Positions 51,890 through 60,837 of a DNA stretch of 64,000 nucleotides are shown piece after piece. How positions within the stretch are numbered: the first letter of the stretch is position 1; each line of letters opens with the position of its first letter. The notes beneath the pieces were generated by a model. That model was not told the origin of the DNA. It did not search any database and worked only from the letters and a program-made list of their open reading frames with translations. Source of the stretch: CALCMJ01 sp964475415 (GTDB taxonomy: Bacteria; Bacteroidota; Bacteroidia; Chitinophagales; Saprospiraceae); the NCBI GenBank assembly GCA_964475415.1, contig CAYYWZ010000004.1:1-64000 (forward strand), read 5' to 3'. Both the position numbers and the translations under genes were made by a program.

Positions 51890-52855
51890 ATGGACAATCC
51901 TAAAATATTAATTATTGATGATAGATCTTTCGATCGGATACTTTATAAAGAGTTATTAGGGGAAGAATCGTATGATTTTGATGAGTTAGATGATGGAGAT
52001 AAGGTCATGGCCTACTTAGCGGAAAATCCTAATCCAGACCTAATCTTACTTGACTGGCAAATGCCTAGAAAAGGAGGGTTAGAGACGTTAAAGTATATAA
52101 AACAAAAGAATTATAACGAGAATATTCCTGTAATTATAATTACAGGACAGAAAGATGAGGAGGTACTGAAAGAAGCTTTTGATGAAGGATGTATAGACTT
52201 TATACATAAACCTGTTAATCAAATAGAACTCGCCTCAAGAGTACAGAATGTTCGAAAGTTGTATAATGCCCAGCGTTTACTAAGACAGCAGAAGAATGAG
52301 TTGCAAGAGCTAAATGATATTATCAAAATACAAAAAGACGAACTGAAAGAATCCTTACTTATTAAAAACCAATTAGCTGAAGCTAAAGAAGCTAATCTTA
52401 GTAAAGAAATAGAAAATAAGAATAGAAAAATGGTATCTCAGGAAGTAGATGTAACAAAAGTTATGAATAACCTGAACAGTATTAAGAATGATATAGCTAA
52501 GTGTACAGAAGATGCCAAAGAAGTAGATGCTGAAGGAAAGCTTAGTCGTAGGTTGAAATCTATAGAAAGGAATGTAGAAGATGTATTATCATTCATTAAC
52601 TCAAAAGATGATTTCAAGGAATTATTTGAAAATATAGATCCTGATTTCTATAAAAAACTATCTAAAATTAATCCAAAGTTGACCCCACTAGATCTAAAGC
52701 ACTGTGCTTATATCAAAATGAATGTAGATAACTACGAATTGACTCAAATTCTCAATATAGAGATGAAGAGTATACAGATGACAAGGTATAGACTGAAAAA
52801 GAAATTAAAACTTTCTGAATCACAAACCTTGAGAGAATTTATATTCGGATTATAA
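51890..52855 (+). CDS. Response regulator with coiled coil and LuxR-like HTH (321 aa)
   Basis: Two-component output protein. The receiver domain is residues 1-125 (acidic pair Asp10-Asp11, phosphoacceptor Asp55 in LILLDWQMPRKGG, and Lys in FIHKPVN). A long coiled coil (about 130-235) precedes a C-terminal HTH (about 255-321, LDLKHCAYIKMN and NYELTQILNIEMKSIQMTRYRLKKKL). The coiled coil plus HTH is the same output unit as in the PAS protein at 13971. Its stop abuts the stop of the convergent single-domain response regulator with no spacer. Its partner kinase may be the large histidine kinase nearby, which lacks its own receiver domain. Confidence 0.92.
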   Translation: MDNPKILIIDDRSFDRILYKELLGEESYDFDELDDGDKVMAYLAENPNPDLILLDWQMPRKGGLETLKYIKQKNYNENIPVIIITGQKDEEVLKEAFDEGCIDFIHKPVNQIELASRVQNVRKLYNAQRLLRQQKNELQELNDIIKIQKDELKESLLIKNQLAEAKEANLSKEIENKNRKMVSQEVDVTKVMNNLNSIKNDIAKCTEDAKEVDAEGKLSRRLKSIERNVEDVLSFINSKDDFKELFENIDPDFYKKLSKINPKLTPLDLKHCAYIKMNVDNYELTQILNIEMKSIQMTRYRLKKKLKLSESQTLREFIFGL

Positions 52856-53281
52856 TTATAAAGTAGGAAGATAACTCTTCTGCAACCAGAAATCGTCAAT
52901 AGACTTTATTAGATCAAAAAAGTCCATAATACTCAATGGCTTTGTCAAGAATGAATTTGCACCAGCCGCATAACAATCGTGAATATCTTGTTGTAATTTA
53001 GAAGTTGATAGAATAATAACAGGTATTACTTTTGTTTTTTCATTTGATTTGAAATATTGTAAAACCTTTTTACCATCCACCCTCGGCAGGTTTAAGTCAA
53101 GTATAATTAGATCAGGAAGTGAATCTTCGGCTAAGGTGTCTACTTTTTCGATGTATTCGATAGCTTGTTCACCGTCAGTAAATATATCTAAATGAATATC
53201 TATATCATTTTCTTTTAAAGCTTCTTCAAACAGCTTTATATCTCCGTCATTATCCTCTATCAGTAGTATTCTTTTCTTCAT
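52856..53281 (-). CDS. Single-domain response regulator (Rcp1-like, 141 aa)
   Basis: Stand-alone receiver domain. Acidic residues Glu9-Asp10, phosphoacceptor Asp62 (LIILDLNLPRVDGKK), Thr/Ser in IILSTSK and Lys in FLTKPLS are all present. Rcp1-like proteins of this size act as phosphorelay or diffusible partners of cytoplasmic histidine kinases. It lies 143 bp downstream of, and on the same strand as, the histidine kinase at 53424-57377, so it is the likely cognate acceptor. No output domain is present. Confidence 0.93.
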   Translation of the reverse strand: MKKRILLIEDNDGDIKLFEEALKENDIDIHLDIFTDGEQAIEYIEKVDTLAEDSLPDLIILDLNLPRVDGKKVLQYFKSNEKTKVIPVIILSTSKLQQDIHDCYAAGANSFLTKPLSIMDFFDLIKSIDDFWLQKSYLPTL

Positions 53282-53423
53282 AATAACTATAAACTACTTT
53301 TTTTGAGTTTATTAAAGTTTGTTAATTTTATTATTCCCAAATTTACATTTTTAAGACTAATATTATGATGTATTGTCACCTTTTTTTGTATCAACAAATA
53401 TCCTACAAGTAGCTATGATTTGT

Positions 53424-56400
53424 CTACACTTGCAAGGGAAGAGAAATAATAAATGAACTACCTTTCCCCAATTCCGATTCTACATTTATGGTTCCCCCAA
53501 GTCTTTCTACTATTTTTTTACAAATTGTTAAACCTAGGCCAGTTCCTTCATACTGTTCTGGACTGTATAGTTTTTCGAAAATACCAAATATCTTTTCTTG
53601 GTGTTCTTTTCTAATACCTATACCATTGTCAGAAACGGTTATACTAAGATAGTTGTTTATTTCTTTTCCTTCTATTGTTATCTTAGGAATACCGTTTGGT
53701 TTCTGAAATTTGATAGCATTCTTAATAAGATTTTGAAACAATTGCATAAGCAAAGTTGTATCACCCATAATTTCTGAAGGCATTTCTTTTATAACAATTT
53801 GAGCACCTGAATCATTTATATCAGAAATCAGTTCTCTTTTCAATCTATTTATAAGCTGTTCTATATTTAAGGGTTTCATCTTGAGTTTCCAAGTATTTAC
53901 CCTAGAGAAATCGAGGAGGTCATCTATCAGAAGTTGCATATTATGAGAAGAGGACAGAATGATATCTAGAAAGGATTTTTCTTTATCTTCTAGTTTAGAA
54001 TAGACCTTATCCTTCAGTAAGTGTGCAAAGCTTGATACGGACCTAAGAGGTGCTTTTAGATCATGAGACGCTATATATGCAAAGTTTTCTAATTGTAGAT
54101 TAGAGTCAATATATTTTTCCAACTCTTCATTCTTTTTGTTAAGAACCGTAAGTTGATCATTTATGATTTTTTCTTGTTCTAGTCGCTTTGTTATATCTCG
54201 GTAATTCCGTACGATAAAGTTTTTATCTTCTATTTTGAATATTTTATGTGATGATTCTATAGAAATATTAGGCGCTCCTTTTTGCTTCAATGAAATCTCA
54301 ATATTTAAATCGCCATTTCGAAAAAAGTGTTCGAGGTTTTTATCAATAGATTCTTGATTATTTCCATGAAATATATTTGTGGATGGGTTTAATACAGGAT
54401 ATATTTCTTTTTTAGTTATAAGACTCTTTTCCTCATCACCTGACATACCTTCCATAATAGAATTTCTAACAATAAGTTTAGGGTTTTGCAACTTATTAGA
54501 TTCTATATTATCAAACTGAATAACATCTATTCCATCCGATGAATTTTGTATAATCGCTTCATATATCGCTGTTTTTTCTGTTACCTTTTCATTTGCAATA
54601 ATGACGGCCTTTCTATTTAACTCTTCTTCAGTAATATCGTGCATTATGAGGAAGGCCTCACTCTCATTTTGGAAAGTGGGTAGAATGTTGACTTTACAAT
54701 AGATGTGTTCACCATTTTTAGTTTGAAATACGCCTGTGGTCTTTATTTTTTTTCCTTTTAGTATGCTACTTTTATTCTTTTCGTGGAAAACGTATATATT
54801 TTGATCAGTTACGAATGTAGATTGATCAGGGACTAAATCATGGGCGTTTGAACCTAGTAGTTCTTGTTTACTTGTATATTTTAGTTTTTCTAAGGCTGCC
54901 TGATTACAATCTATCAACTTATTTTCTTTATAATTATATATAAAAATAGGATCAAACATATTTTCATACATTTTCTCATAATAGGTTTGTGTTTTTTGTA
55001 ACTCTTTTTCTGCAATTATTTTTTCTGTAACATCATTGTAGGCTAGAAGGGCTCCATCTAGTTTTCCATATTCATCAATTATTTCATTCCAGAATCCTTC
55101 TATAAAAAGTAGTTCACCTTCTGGATTAGAGATTTGAGTTTTTAGAAAATAGTCCTCAGTAGATTTTTTATTTTTTTGAAGAGTTTTAAGTAAAGATGAA
55201 GTAAAGCCTTTACTTGTGATATTAGATAGATTGGAGTGATATATCTCGTTATCTTTTTTCTTATGAATCTCTTCTACTCGCTTATTACTGAATAGAATAT
55301 TACCTTCTTTATCTATCTGCAAAATGGCAGAAGGAGATGTTTCTACAAGCATCTTATATCTTTTTTCACTTTCAGTAAGTGCCTGTTCTTTGAATTTTTT
55401 TTCAGTTATATCTATAGATACCTCTAGACAACCTATAATCTCACCCATTTCGTTCATCACTGGAGAATAGGTATTTTCAACATAAGCATCATGCCTCTCC
55501 TTCATTACTCCTGAATAATGGACAGTATCTCCTTCGAATACTTTATTGAAGTATAATTTCCTCCATTGATTTAATGTATCTCGATCTATTAGATCGTGTA
55601 AGCTATCTCCTATCTTTAATTTTATACCATAAGCTTTGAAATCTTTAATCGCTTGTTTATTGATTGCAATAATATCCATATTCTTATTAATGGCATAGAT
55701 ACCATTAGGAGTACTATCTAGTACGGCCTTAAGTGTAGCCTCTCTATTGATAAGTTCTCTTTCAGCTTTTCTTTCCGCAGTGATGTCAGAAGCGCTTTCT
55801 ATAAATCCTATTATATTATTTTGAGAATCAATAATCGGTTCGAAGGATATAATGAGCGTGTATTTATGTCCTCTTATAGTTGTATCTATTTCATGTGTTA
55901 CTGTTTCCCCCTTAAGTGCTTTTGAGTAGTAGTTCTTTATATTGTATTCTAGTTTTTCAGGTGGGTATATATTACGTATATTTTGTCCTACTTTTATATT
56001 TTTATTAAGTAACAGCTTATGATTTTTTATTGCTGATTTATTTATATTTATAATATTAAGATTAGTATCATAGGAGATGATCTTTCTTTTAGTGCTATTG
56101 AGGATTGCTTGAAGGGTTGATTGCTTTTTTATTAGCTCATGCTTAGCCTTTACTCGTTCAGTGACATCATTAAATACAAGAAGGATTCCTTTAGGATTAT
56201 TCTCCTGATCTTTTAGTATTTTCATTTTACCTTCTAGAATGAAAATTTCACCTGTTTTGTGGATAGCTCTATATTGCGCTTGTATTTCTTTACCACTCTT
56301 TAATAATTGTTTTAAGTCTTTTTCGAAAAGCGTTATATCTTCTTTGTGAATGTAATCTGATGCTTTTTTCTTATCAAATTCTCCCTTTTCATATCCAAAT

Positions 56401-57377
56401 ATTTCTACAGATACAACTGAAGAAAAAATTATTTCCCCTTTCAGATCTAACTGCACTATTCCTGAAGGTGAAGTTTCTATAAGGGACTTATATTTTATTT
56501 TTGTATGGCTTAGTTTTCGCTTTGATTCTATTTCTTCTGTAATGTCATATAAGGTGAATACACTATTTACATATTCTCCTTCGGGGCTGAAAACCCCTTG
56601 AAGTGAACTATTAAAATGCACTATGTTTTTATCTTTTTTTATGAGCTTGCCTTGGAAGGATATTTTATCGACTTCTCTACCAAGAATTTTTTTACTCATT
56701 TCGACCGTTTCCTGTCCATAGTCAGGATGAATAAGGTCGGCAATAGTCATCTTACTTATTTCAGAATTAGAATAGCCTGTGAGTGCAGAAAAAGCTTCAT
56801 TAGCATAAAGTAGCTTGCCATATTTTACTTCTACAATTCCGAAAGTATTATTATCTACAACACTTTTCCATTTAAATTCAGAATTTGCTTTTAGGCTTTC
56901 ATTTAGTTTCTGTAGATTTATTCTAGGATTTACTTTTTCTACTTTTACATAATTACAGAATTGTACAATAGGGATACTAAGTTTCTTATAATTAGCCTTG
57001 TTTTCGTTTTTCTCTTTTTTACCTAAGATAAAAACAAAATTTTCAGTTATGTGGTAGATGTAATAATCTGTACACTTTCGATTTAATGCTGTATTAATCT
57101 TATCCCGAAGTTTACTTTTTTCGGTAACATACTTATCCACTTTTGTCTTCTTGCAAAGCTTAAAAATTTCTTTTAACTTTTTCTGCGATCTAGCTTTTTT
57201 GAAACTCGAGATATCGTAGAATACACTATCATCAAATTTGATTATTCCTTCTTTTATTGATATGGAAAAATCTTTTGCAAGAGATTCTAGAAAACTGGAT
57301 ATATTATTATCTACTTCTTTTCTCGGGTCCCAAGAACTATACAAGTTGTTTTCTGGTATGTAATTATTAAGTTCCAT
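53424..57377 (-). CDS. Soluble multi-PAS sensor histidine kinase (1317 aa)
   Basis: Large cytosolic sensor kinase with no transmembrane helix. An N-terminal region of unknown fold (1-165, resembling a PAS-like or MEKHLA-like cap) is followed by about seven PAS/PAC units (about 165-285, 290-410, 415-535, 540-660, 665-790, 795-915 and 925-1065). The HisKA dimerisation domain (about 1090-1155, H-box FAYIASHDLKAPLRSVSSF) and HATPase domain (about 1205-1315; N-box LIKNAIKF, G1 DNGIGI, G2 EGTGLGLTI) follow. PAS 3 and 4 look like a recent duplication (STLQAILNST vs ATLKAVLDST). It faces the crp gene, and the single-domain response regulator lies downstream on the same strand. Input signals are unknown. 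Confidence 0.93.
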   Translation of the reverse strand: MELNNYIPENNLYSSWDPRKEVDNNISSFLESLAKDFSISIKEGIIKFDDSVFYDISSFKKARSQKKLKEIFKLCKKTKVDKYVTEKSKLRDKINTALNRKCTDYYIYHITENFVFILGKKEKNENKANYKKLSIPIVQFCNYVKVEKVNPRINLQKLNESLKANSEFKWKSVVDNNTFGIVEVKYGKLLYANEAFSALTGYSNSEISKMTIADLIHPDYGQETVEMSKKILGREVDKISFQGKLIKKDKNIVHFNSSLQGVFSPEGEYVNSVFTLYDITEEIESKRKLSHTKIKYKSLIETSPSGIVQLDLKGEIIFSSVVSVEIFGYEKGEFDKKKASDYIHKEDITLFEKDLKQLLKSGKEIQAQYRAIHKTGEIFILEGKMKILKDQENNPKGILLVFNDVTERVKAKHELIKKQSTLQAILNSTKRKIISYDTNLNIININKSAIKNHKLLLNKNIKVGQNIRNIYPPEKLEYNIKNYYSKALKGETVTHEIDTTIRGHKYTLIISFEPIIDSQNNIIGFIESASDITAERKAERELINREATLKAVLDSTPNGIYAINKNMDIIAINKQAIKDFKAYGIKLKIGDSLHDLIDRDTLNQWRKLYFNKVFEGDTVHYSGVMKERHDAYVENTYSPVMNEMGEIIGCLEVSIDITEKKFKEQALTESEKRYKMLVETSPSAILQIDKEGNILFSNKRVEEIHKKKDNEIYHSNLSNITSKGFTSSLLKTLQKNKKSTEDYFLKTQISNPEGELLFIEGFWNEIIDEYGKLDGALLAYNDVTEKIIAEKELQKTQTYYEKMYENMFDPIFIYNYKENKLIDCNQAALEKLKYTSKQELLGSNAHDLVPDQSTFVTDQNIYVFHEKNKSSILKGKKIKTTGVFQTKNGEHIYCKVNILPTFQNESEAFLIMHDITEEELNRKAVIIANEKVTEKTAIYEAIIQNSSDGIDVIQFDNIESNKLQNPKLIVRNSIMEGMSGDEEKSLITKKEIYPVLNPSTNIFHGNNQESIDKNLEHFFRNGDLNIEISLKQKGAPNISIESSHKIFKIEDKNFIVRNYRDITKRLEQEKIINDQLTVLNKKNEELEKYIDSNLQLENFAYIASHDLKAPLRSVSSFAHLLKDKVYSKLEDKEKSFLDIILSSSHNMQLLIDDLLDFSRVNTWKLKMKPLNIEQLINRLKRELISDINDSGAQIVIKEMPSEIMGDTTLLMQLFQNLIKNAIKFQKPNGIPKITIEGKEINNYLSITVSDNGIGIRKEHQEKIFGIFEKLYSPEQYEGTGLGLTICKKIVERLGGTINVESELGKGSSFIISLPLQV

Positions 57378-57563
57378 TCTTTATAACAGTAGTAATTTTC
57401 TAATCCTTTAGTTAAAAATAAAAAATAGACAGGTATGTTCTATTAACTTTTTTCTTTCGAAAAATATTATTAAAATTAATCCAATTACTAAGAAGATAGA
57501 TGCAGGGGATATGCTGGCTTATTTTATTATAAGTAAAAGTAATTAACTATGCTGGCTAGATTA

Positions 57564-57602
57564 CTACAGTAGACCTACAGATAATCTACAGATAAACTAC
57601 AT
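57564..57602 (+). repeat. Four 11-bp phased CTACAG repeats upstream of crp
   Basis: CTACAG occurs at 57564, 57575 and 57586, and CTACAT at 57597, with an exact 11-bp period. The two middle units are identical over ten bases (CTACAGATAA). This is the pattern of binding arrays for OmpR/PhoB-type regulators. It lies between the histidine kinase (start 57377) and crp (start 57690), with crp downstream. No coding sequence is seen in this 312-bp gap. Confidence 0.65.
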
Positions 57603-57689
57603 GAGCTATGAATTTACTTTTTTTCGTTGTTTTCTTCAATTCTTTTAAGGGTATTTGTTTTGGCGGACATCTTAAAAGAAAATATCAAG

Positions 57690-58379
57690 ATGCAGAATAC
57701 AGCTAAATTTTTAATGTTAAGGAATATTCCTCTTCTTTCTATGCTTAAGGATTCTGAGATGCAATTGCTAGCAAATGAGGTGATTGTAAAGAATTATAAG
57801 AAAGATGAGCACATCTACAGCGAAAAATCGGTAATCAATTTTGTCTATATTGTAGATAATGGTACAGTGAAATTAGCACAGTCTACTGTGGATGACAAAA
57901 CATTAATAAAAGATGTCCTGTATTCTCATTCGCTTTTCGGAGAAAATATATTTATTCAGAAGCAACTAAGGTCTGAATATGCTCAAGTCATGGAAGACAG
58001 CAGAATAATCGCTATTCCTTCTAAATTATTCCAAAGCATGTTTAGCTCTAATCATAAATTTGCCTTACAGGTTACACAGGTAATAATAGAAAGGTTAAAA
58101 AATATAGAAACAAGAATCCATAATTTTGTATTTCTAAAGGCTAAATCAAGAATTGCAGAATTTATCAAAAAGACAGCTAACCTTAAAGGCATTAAGATAG
58201 GTATAGATGAAGTCCTTGTTAATCACGGTATGTCTCACAAAGATATTTCTTATGTAACAGATACCTCTAGGCAGACCGTTGCAAGGGTGCTGGGAGATTT
58301 CAAAAGAGCTAATATAATTCACTTTAGTGATCGAAAGCCTGGAAAGATTCTTATAAGAAATATGGTAGCACTTAACTAA
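57690..58379 (+). CDS. Crp/Fnr-family transcription regulator (229 aa)
   Basis: Cyclic-nucleotide-binding-fold regulator. The cNMP-like domain is about residues 10-125 (FGENIFIQKQLRSEYAQVMED; the phosphate-binding Arg-Ser of true cAMP receptors is not apparent, since LRSEYA carries only a partial match). A helix follows, and the C-terminal winged HTH (about 165-225, MSHKDISYVTDTSRQTVARVLGDF) is typical Crp. No Fnr cysteine set is present, so the effector is probably not an iron-sulfur cluster. ATG 57690 gives a standard N-terminus. The longer frame (57627) includes a hydrophobic stretch and is rejected. It is divergent from the histidine kinase and has four 11-bp repeats upstream. Confidence 0.92.
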   Translation: MQNTAKFLMLRNIPLLSMLKDSEMQLLANEVIVKNYKKDEHIYSEKSVINFVYIVDNGTVKLAQSTVDDKTLIKDVLYSHSLFGENIFIQKQLRSEYAQVMEDSRIIAIPSKLFQSMFSSNHKFALQVTQVIIERLKNIETRIHNFVFLKAKSRIAEFIKKTANLKGIKIGIDEVLVNHGMSHKDISYVTDTSRQTVARVLGDFKRANIIHFSDRKPGKILIRNMVALN

Positions 58380-58463
58380 ATAGATCTAGCTAATAGCTGG
58401 TTAAGTCCATACAAGTTATATTCAATTAGCTTATTTTTTTCAATATATTAAATAGATGCTATT

Positions 58464-58940
58464 TTAGTCAGTCATTCCAACTCCTTCGTTAAGACCTAAA
58501 CCTAGAGCTTTTAAACCCATCTCTCTTAATTCAGTATGGAAACTGCTGCCATCTTTTCTTACAAGTTGACGTCCTTTTGCGTCTAGAAACAAAAGTGTAG
58601 GATATTGATTGACATTAAAAATGGTCGAGATGTCTGGTCCTTCGCCTTTCTCAGCATCAATTTTTACATTTAAAAAATTATCGTTTAAGAATTTTGCTGT
58701 AGACTTGTCAGAGAAAACCTCTTCGTCCATAATCTTGCAAGGAAGGCACCAGTCAGTATAGATATCTAGAAAAATGAGTTGATCACTAGCTTCTGCGTAG
58801 TCCAAGATATCCGAAAATTGCTGTTCAGTTTGAAAATTTACAAGCGTATCCTGTTTCTTAGTAATTACTTGTTGTTGTTTACATGAACCAAAGAGAAAAA
58901 TAGCTAGAAAAATAAATAATATATTAAAATAATTCTTCAT
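58464..58940 (-). CDS. Thioredoxin-fold lipoprotein (158 aa)
   Basis: Periplasmic lipoprotein (signal ending LFGSCKQ, Cys20). The thioredoxin-fold domain carries CLPC in DIYTDWCLPCKIMDEEVF (about residues 60-77), typical of the thioredoxin_7/DUF255-like group, with a cis-Pro in NQYPTLLFLD. It could act as a disulfide reductase in the envelope. Last gene of a leftward cysQ-glycosyltransferase-thioredoxin run; 55 bp separate it from the glycosyltransferase stop. Confidence 0.92.
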   Translation of the reverse strand: MKNYFNILFIFLAIFLFGSCKQQQVITKKQDTLVNFQTEQQFSDILDYAEASDQLIFLDIYTDWCLPCKIMDEEVFSDKSTAKFLNDNFLNVKIDAEKGEGPDISTIFNVNQYPTLLFLDAKGRQLVRKDGSSFHTELREMGLKALGLGLNEGVGMTD

Positions 58941-58995
58941 TTATAATTATTTGTAATTCAATATTTTATAAAATTAATTGAAATTATTTAATATT

Positions 58996-59760
58996 CTAAT
59001 TTCTCTTAACTTTTTCTAATGCTTCATACTTCATTTGGAGCATATCATGTAATGCTTTGCTGATTTGCCAGCCCATTTTTCCTTCTAAGAAGCCTAAGTA
59101 GATAACATAAGATCTAAAAAAACGCCATTTTGGGCCGATATATTTCTTTAGGACAGATATGCTTTCATTTTTTTTTCCCAGACCTTCCGCTCCGAGTAGC
59201 GCATACAGCTTATATTTTTCCTTGAGGTCATTTATAGTGTCGTAAGAGTAGTGTAGTATTTTTCCTTTGTTTTTTACAATTTTAGTTCCACTAGGAATAA
59301 TCAATAGCTCATGTACTGAGCTATCATTCCACCGGATACTTTCTCTATGGAAGAGTCTTTTTTTCCACTTAGCTCTAAGTTCAGAGAACCTCAAGGCTCT
59401 AGATCCGATATGATCCGTAAGTTTAAAACTATATACTGATGATTTATCTAAATTCAGATTGTTTATGGTTTCTGCCATCTCATAGGATATTCTCTCATCG
59501 GCATCTAGAGAGAGAATCCATGAATGCATAGCCTTAGAACTGCCATAATTCTTATTATTACCATAGCCTTGCCAAGGGTGGATATATGTTTTTACTCCTA
59601 GGGACTTAGCAATTTTTACTGTATCATCTGTGCTCTCTGCATCTACGACAACTATATCATTACTTACTTGTCTAGCAGATTGAATAAAAGATTCTATTTC
59701 TTTCTCCTCATTTTTAGTAATAACAACTACCGAAATCTGTTTTTCAGATTTTTCTTGCAT
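58996..59760 (-). CDS. Family 2 glycosyltransferase, WaaE/KdtX-like (254 aa)
   Basis: GT-A glycosyltransferase resembling LPS-core beta-1,4-glucosyltransferases (WaaE/KdtX). N-terminal SVVVITKNEEKEIESFI, the first acidic motif VVVDAESTDDT and the metal-binding SLDADERIS are visible, followed by GT2 C-terminal segments (KRLFHRESIRWND, KGKILHYSYD) and a basic C-terminal patch for membrane contact. Its first 17 bases overlap the end of cysQ, so the two are translationally coupled. It likely extends lipooligosaccharide core. Acceptor and sugar are inferred. Confidence 0.9.
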   Translation of the reverse strand: MQEKSEKQISVVVITKNEEKEIESFIQSARQVSNDIVVVDAESTDDTVKIAKSLGVKTYIHPWQGYGNNKNYGSSKAMHSWILSLDADERISYEMAETINNLNLDKSSVYSFKLTDHIGSRALRFSELRAKWKKRLFHRESIRWNDSSVHELLIIPSGTKIVKNKGKILHYSYDTINDLKEKYKLYALLGAEGLGKKNESISVLKKYIGPKWRFFRSYVIYLGFLEGKMGWQISKALHDMLQMKYEALEKVKRN

Positions 59761-60529
59761 AAGCGATAAAGTGTGGATTCAGCATAGATTCCTTATTATA
59801 AAGTAAGGGTTTCTCAGTATTATAGTCTATAACGCTTCCACCTGCATTTCTAAGTATTGCATCAGCCGCTGCTGTATCCCATTCCATAGTCGGTGCCAAT
59901 CGAGGATATATTTGTGCTTGCCCTTCAGCTAGAATAAGAAATTTAAGGGAACTACCTTTTGATACTTTTTGATGTTGATCAAATTTTGAAATAAATTCGC
60001 TCGTCTCCTCATTGAGGTGAGATCTAGAACAAACTACAGTAAGGAAGGATTCATCTAATCTGAAAAATCCACTATCTACTTTAGTTGTTTCGTTATTACT
60101 TACTTTATAAGCACCCATTCCTTCCATTCCATAGAATAATGTATCTTTCGCTGGAACATAAACTATTCCTAATACAGGTCTCTGCTTATGTATCAAGGCT
60201 ATATTTACTGTAAACTCACCGTTTTTCTTAATAAATTCTTTAGTTCCATCTAATGGATCAACTAGCCAGAAGTATTCATAATCTTTTCGCTCCTCATAAG
60301 ATACCTGTTTGTTTTCTTCAGATATTATGGGATAGGAAGGATTCAGTTTTGCTAGATGATCACATATGATTGTATTAGCGGCGAGGTCAGCTTTAGTAAG
60401 GGGCGAGTTATCATCTTTAGCTGCAAGTTCAAAATCTACAGCGGGATCTAAATAAATTGACATGATTGCTTCTCCAGCTTTTATCGCAATAGATTTAAGT
60501 GATTCTATCTCTTTTTTTATGTTATCCAT
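59744..60529 (-). CDS. cysQ: 3'(2'),5'-bisphosphate nucleotidase CysQ (261 aa)
   Basis: Mg-dependent, Li-sensitive phosphatase that removes the 3'-phosphate from PAP or PAPS, clearing sulfate-assimilation by-products. The inositol-monophosphatase-fold motifs are present: PIISEEN, DPLDGTKEFI (catalytic metal site, about residues 93-102) and WDTAAADAILRNAGG. Length is typical of CysQ. First gene of the cysQ-glycosyltransferase-thioredoxin group, and the glycosyltransferase start overlaps its stop. No sulfate-assimilation cluster is nearby. Confidence 0.95.
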   Translation of the reverse strand: MDNIKKEIESLKSIAIKAGEAIMSIYLDPAVDFELAAKDDNSPLTKADLAANTIICDHLAKLNPSYPIISEENKQVSYEERKDYEYFWLVDPLDGTKEFIKKNGEFTVNIALIHKQRPVLGIVYVPAKDTLFYGMEGMGAYKVSNNETTKVDSGFFRLDESFLTVVCSRSHLNEETSEFISKFDQHQKVSKGSSLKFLILAEGQAQIYPRLAPTMEWDTAAADAILRNAGGSVIDYNTEKPLLYNKESMLNPHFIAYARKI

Positions 60530-60706
60530 ATTCGTATCGTATTATCTAGTTTGTAAAAGTAATAAATCTCTTCAAATGTTAAATATTATTATCATATAAG
60601 TTAAAATGTTGATTTACATCGTCTTATATATGGGGATAAACGTCAAATAGTTTCTGAACCATAAAATTTCATCAGTAAATATTCAATTTTGTTGGTGAAA
60701 TTATTG

Positions 60707-60714
60707 TAAATTCG
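60707..60714 (+). promoter_or_regulatory. Putative -7 element of the M1 leader
   Basis: TAAATTCG, one mismatch from TAnnTTTG, with TTTTG about 15 bp upstream (60687-60691). A transcript from here would start near 60721 and meet the hairpin at 60748. Confidence 0.35.
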
Positions 60715-60747
60715 TATAACAGTCATTGGGTGTCTGTAATTTCGTTG

Positions 60748-60781
60748 CCTTGTCGAACAATCTTTTCGACAAGGTTTTTTT
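60748..60781 (+). terminator. Perfect intrinsic terminator/attenuator before the M1 gene
   Basis: CCTTGTCGAA (60748-60757) pairs perfectly with TTCGACAAGG (60765-60774) over a 7-nt loop, followed by seven T (60775-60781). It lies upstream of the M1 ATG (60838), while the gene on the left is transcribed the other way. So it must end a short transcript or act as an attenuator of the peptidase. Confidence 0.8.
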
Positions 60782-60837
60782 ATTTTGTTACTTTCTCTCA
60801 GAAAATTCTTATTATACGTAAGATCAATACAAACTGG

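Noticed and set aside
60730..60837. GTG-initiated 36-codon extension of the M1 peptidase
   Set aside because: Would place a terminator hairpin inside the coding sequence and bury a good signal peptide; kept only as a possible leader.
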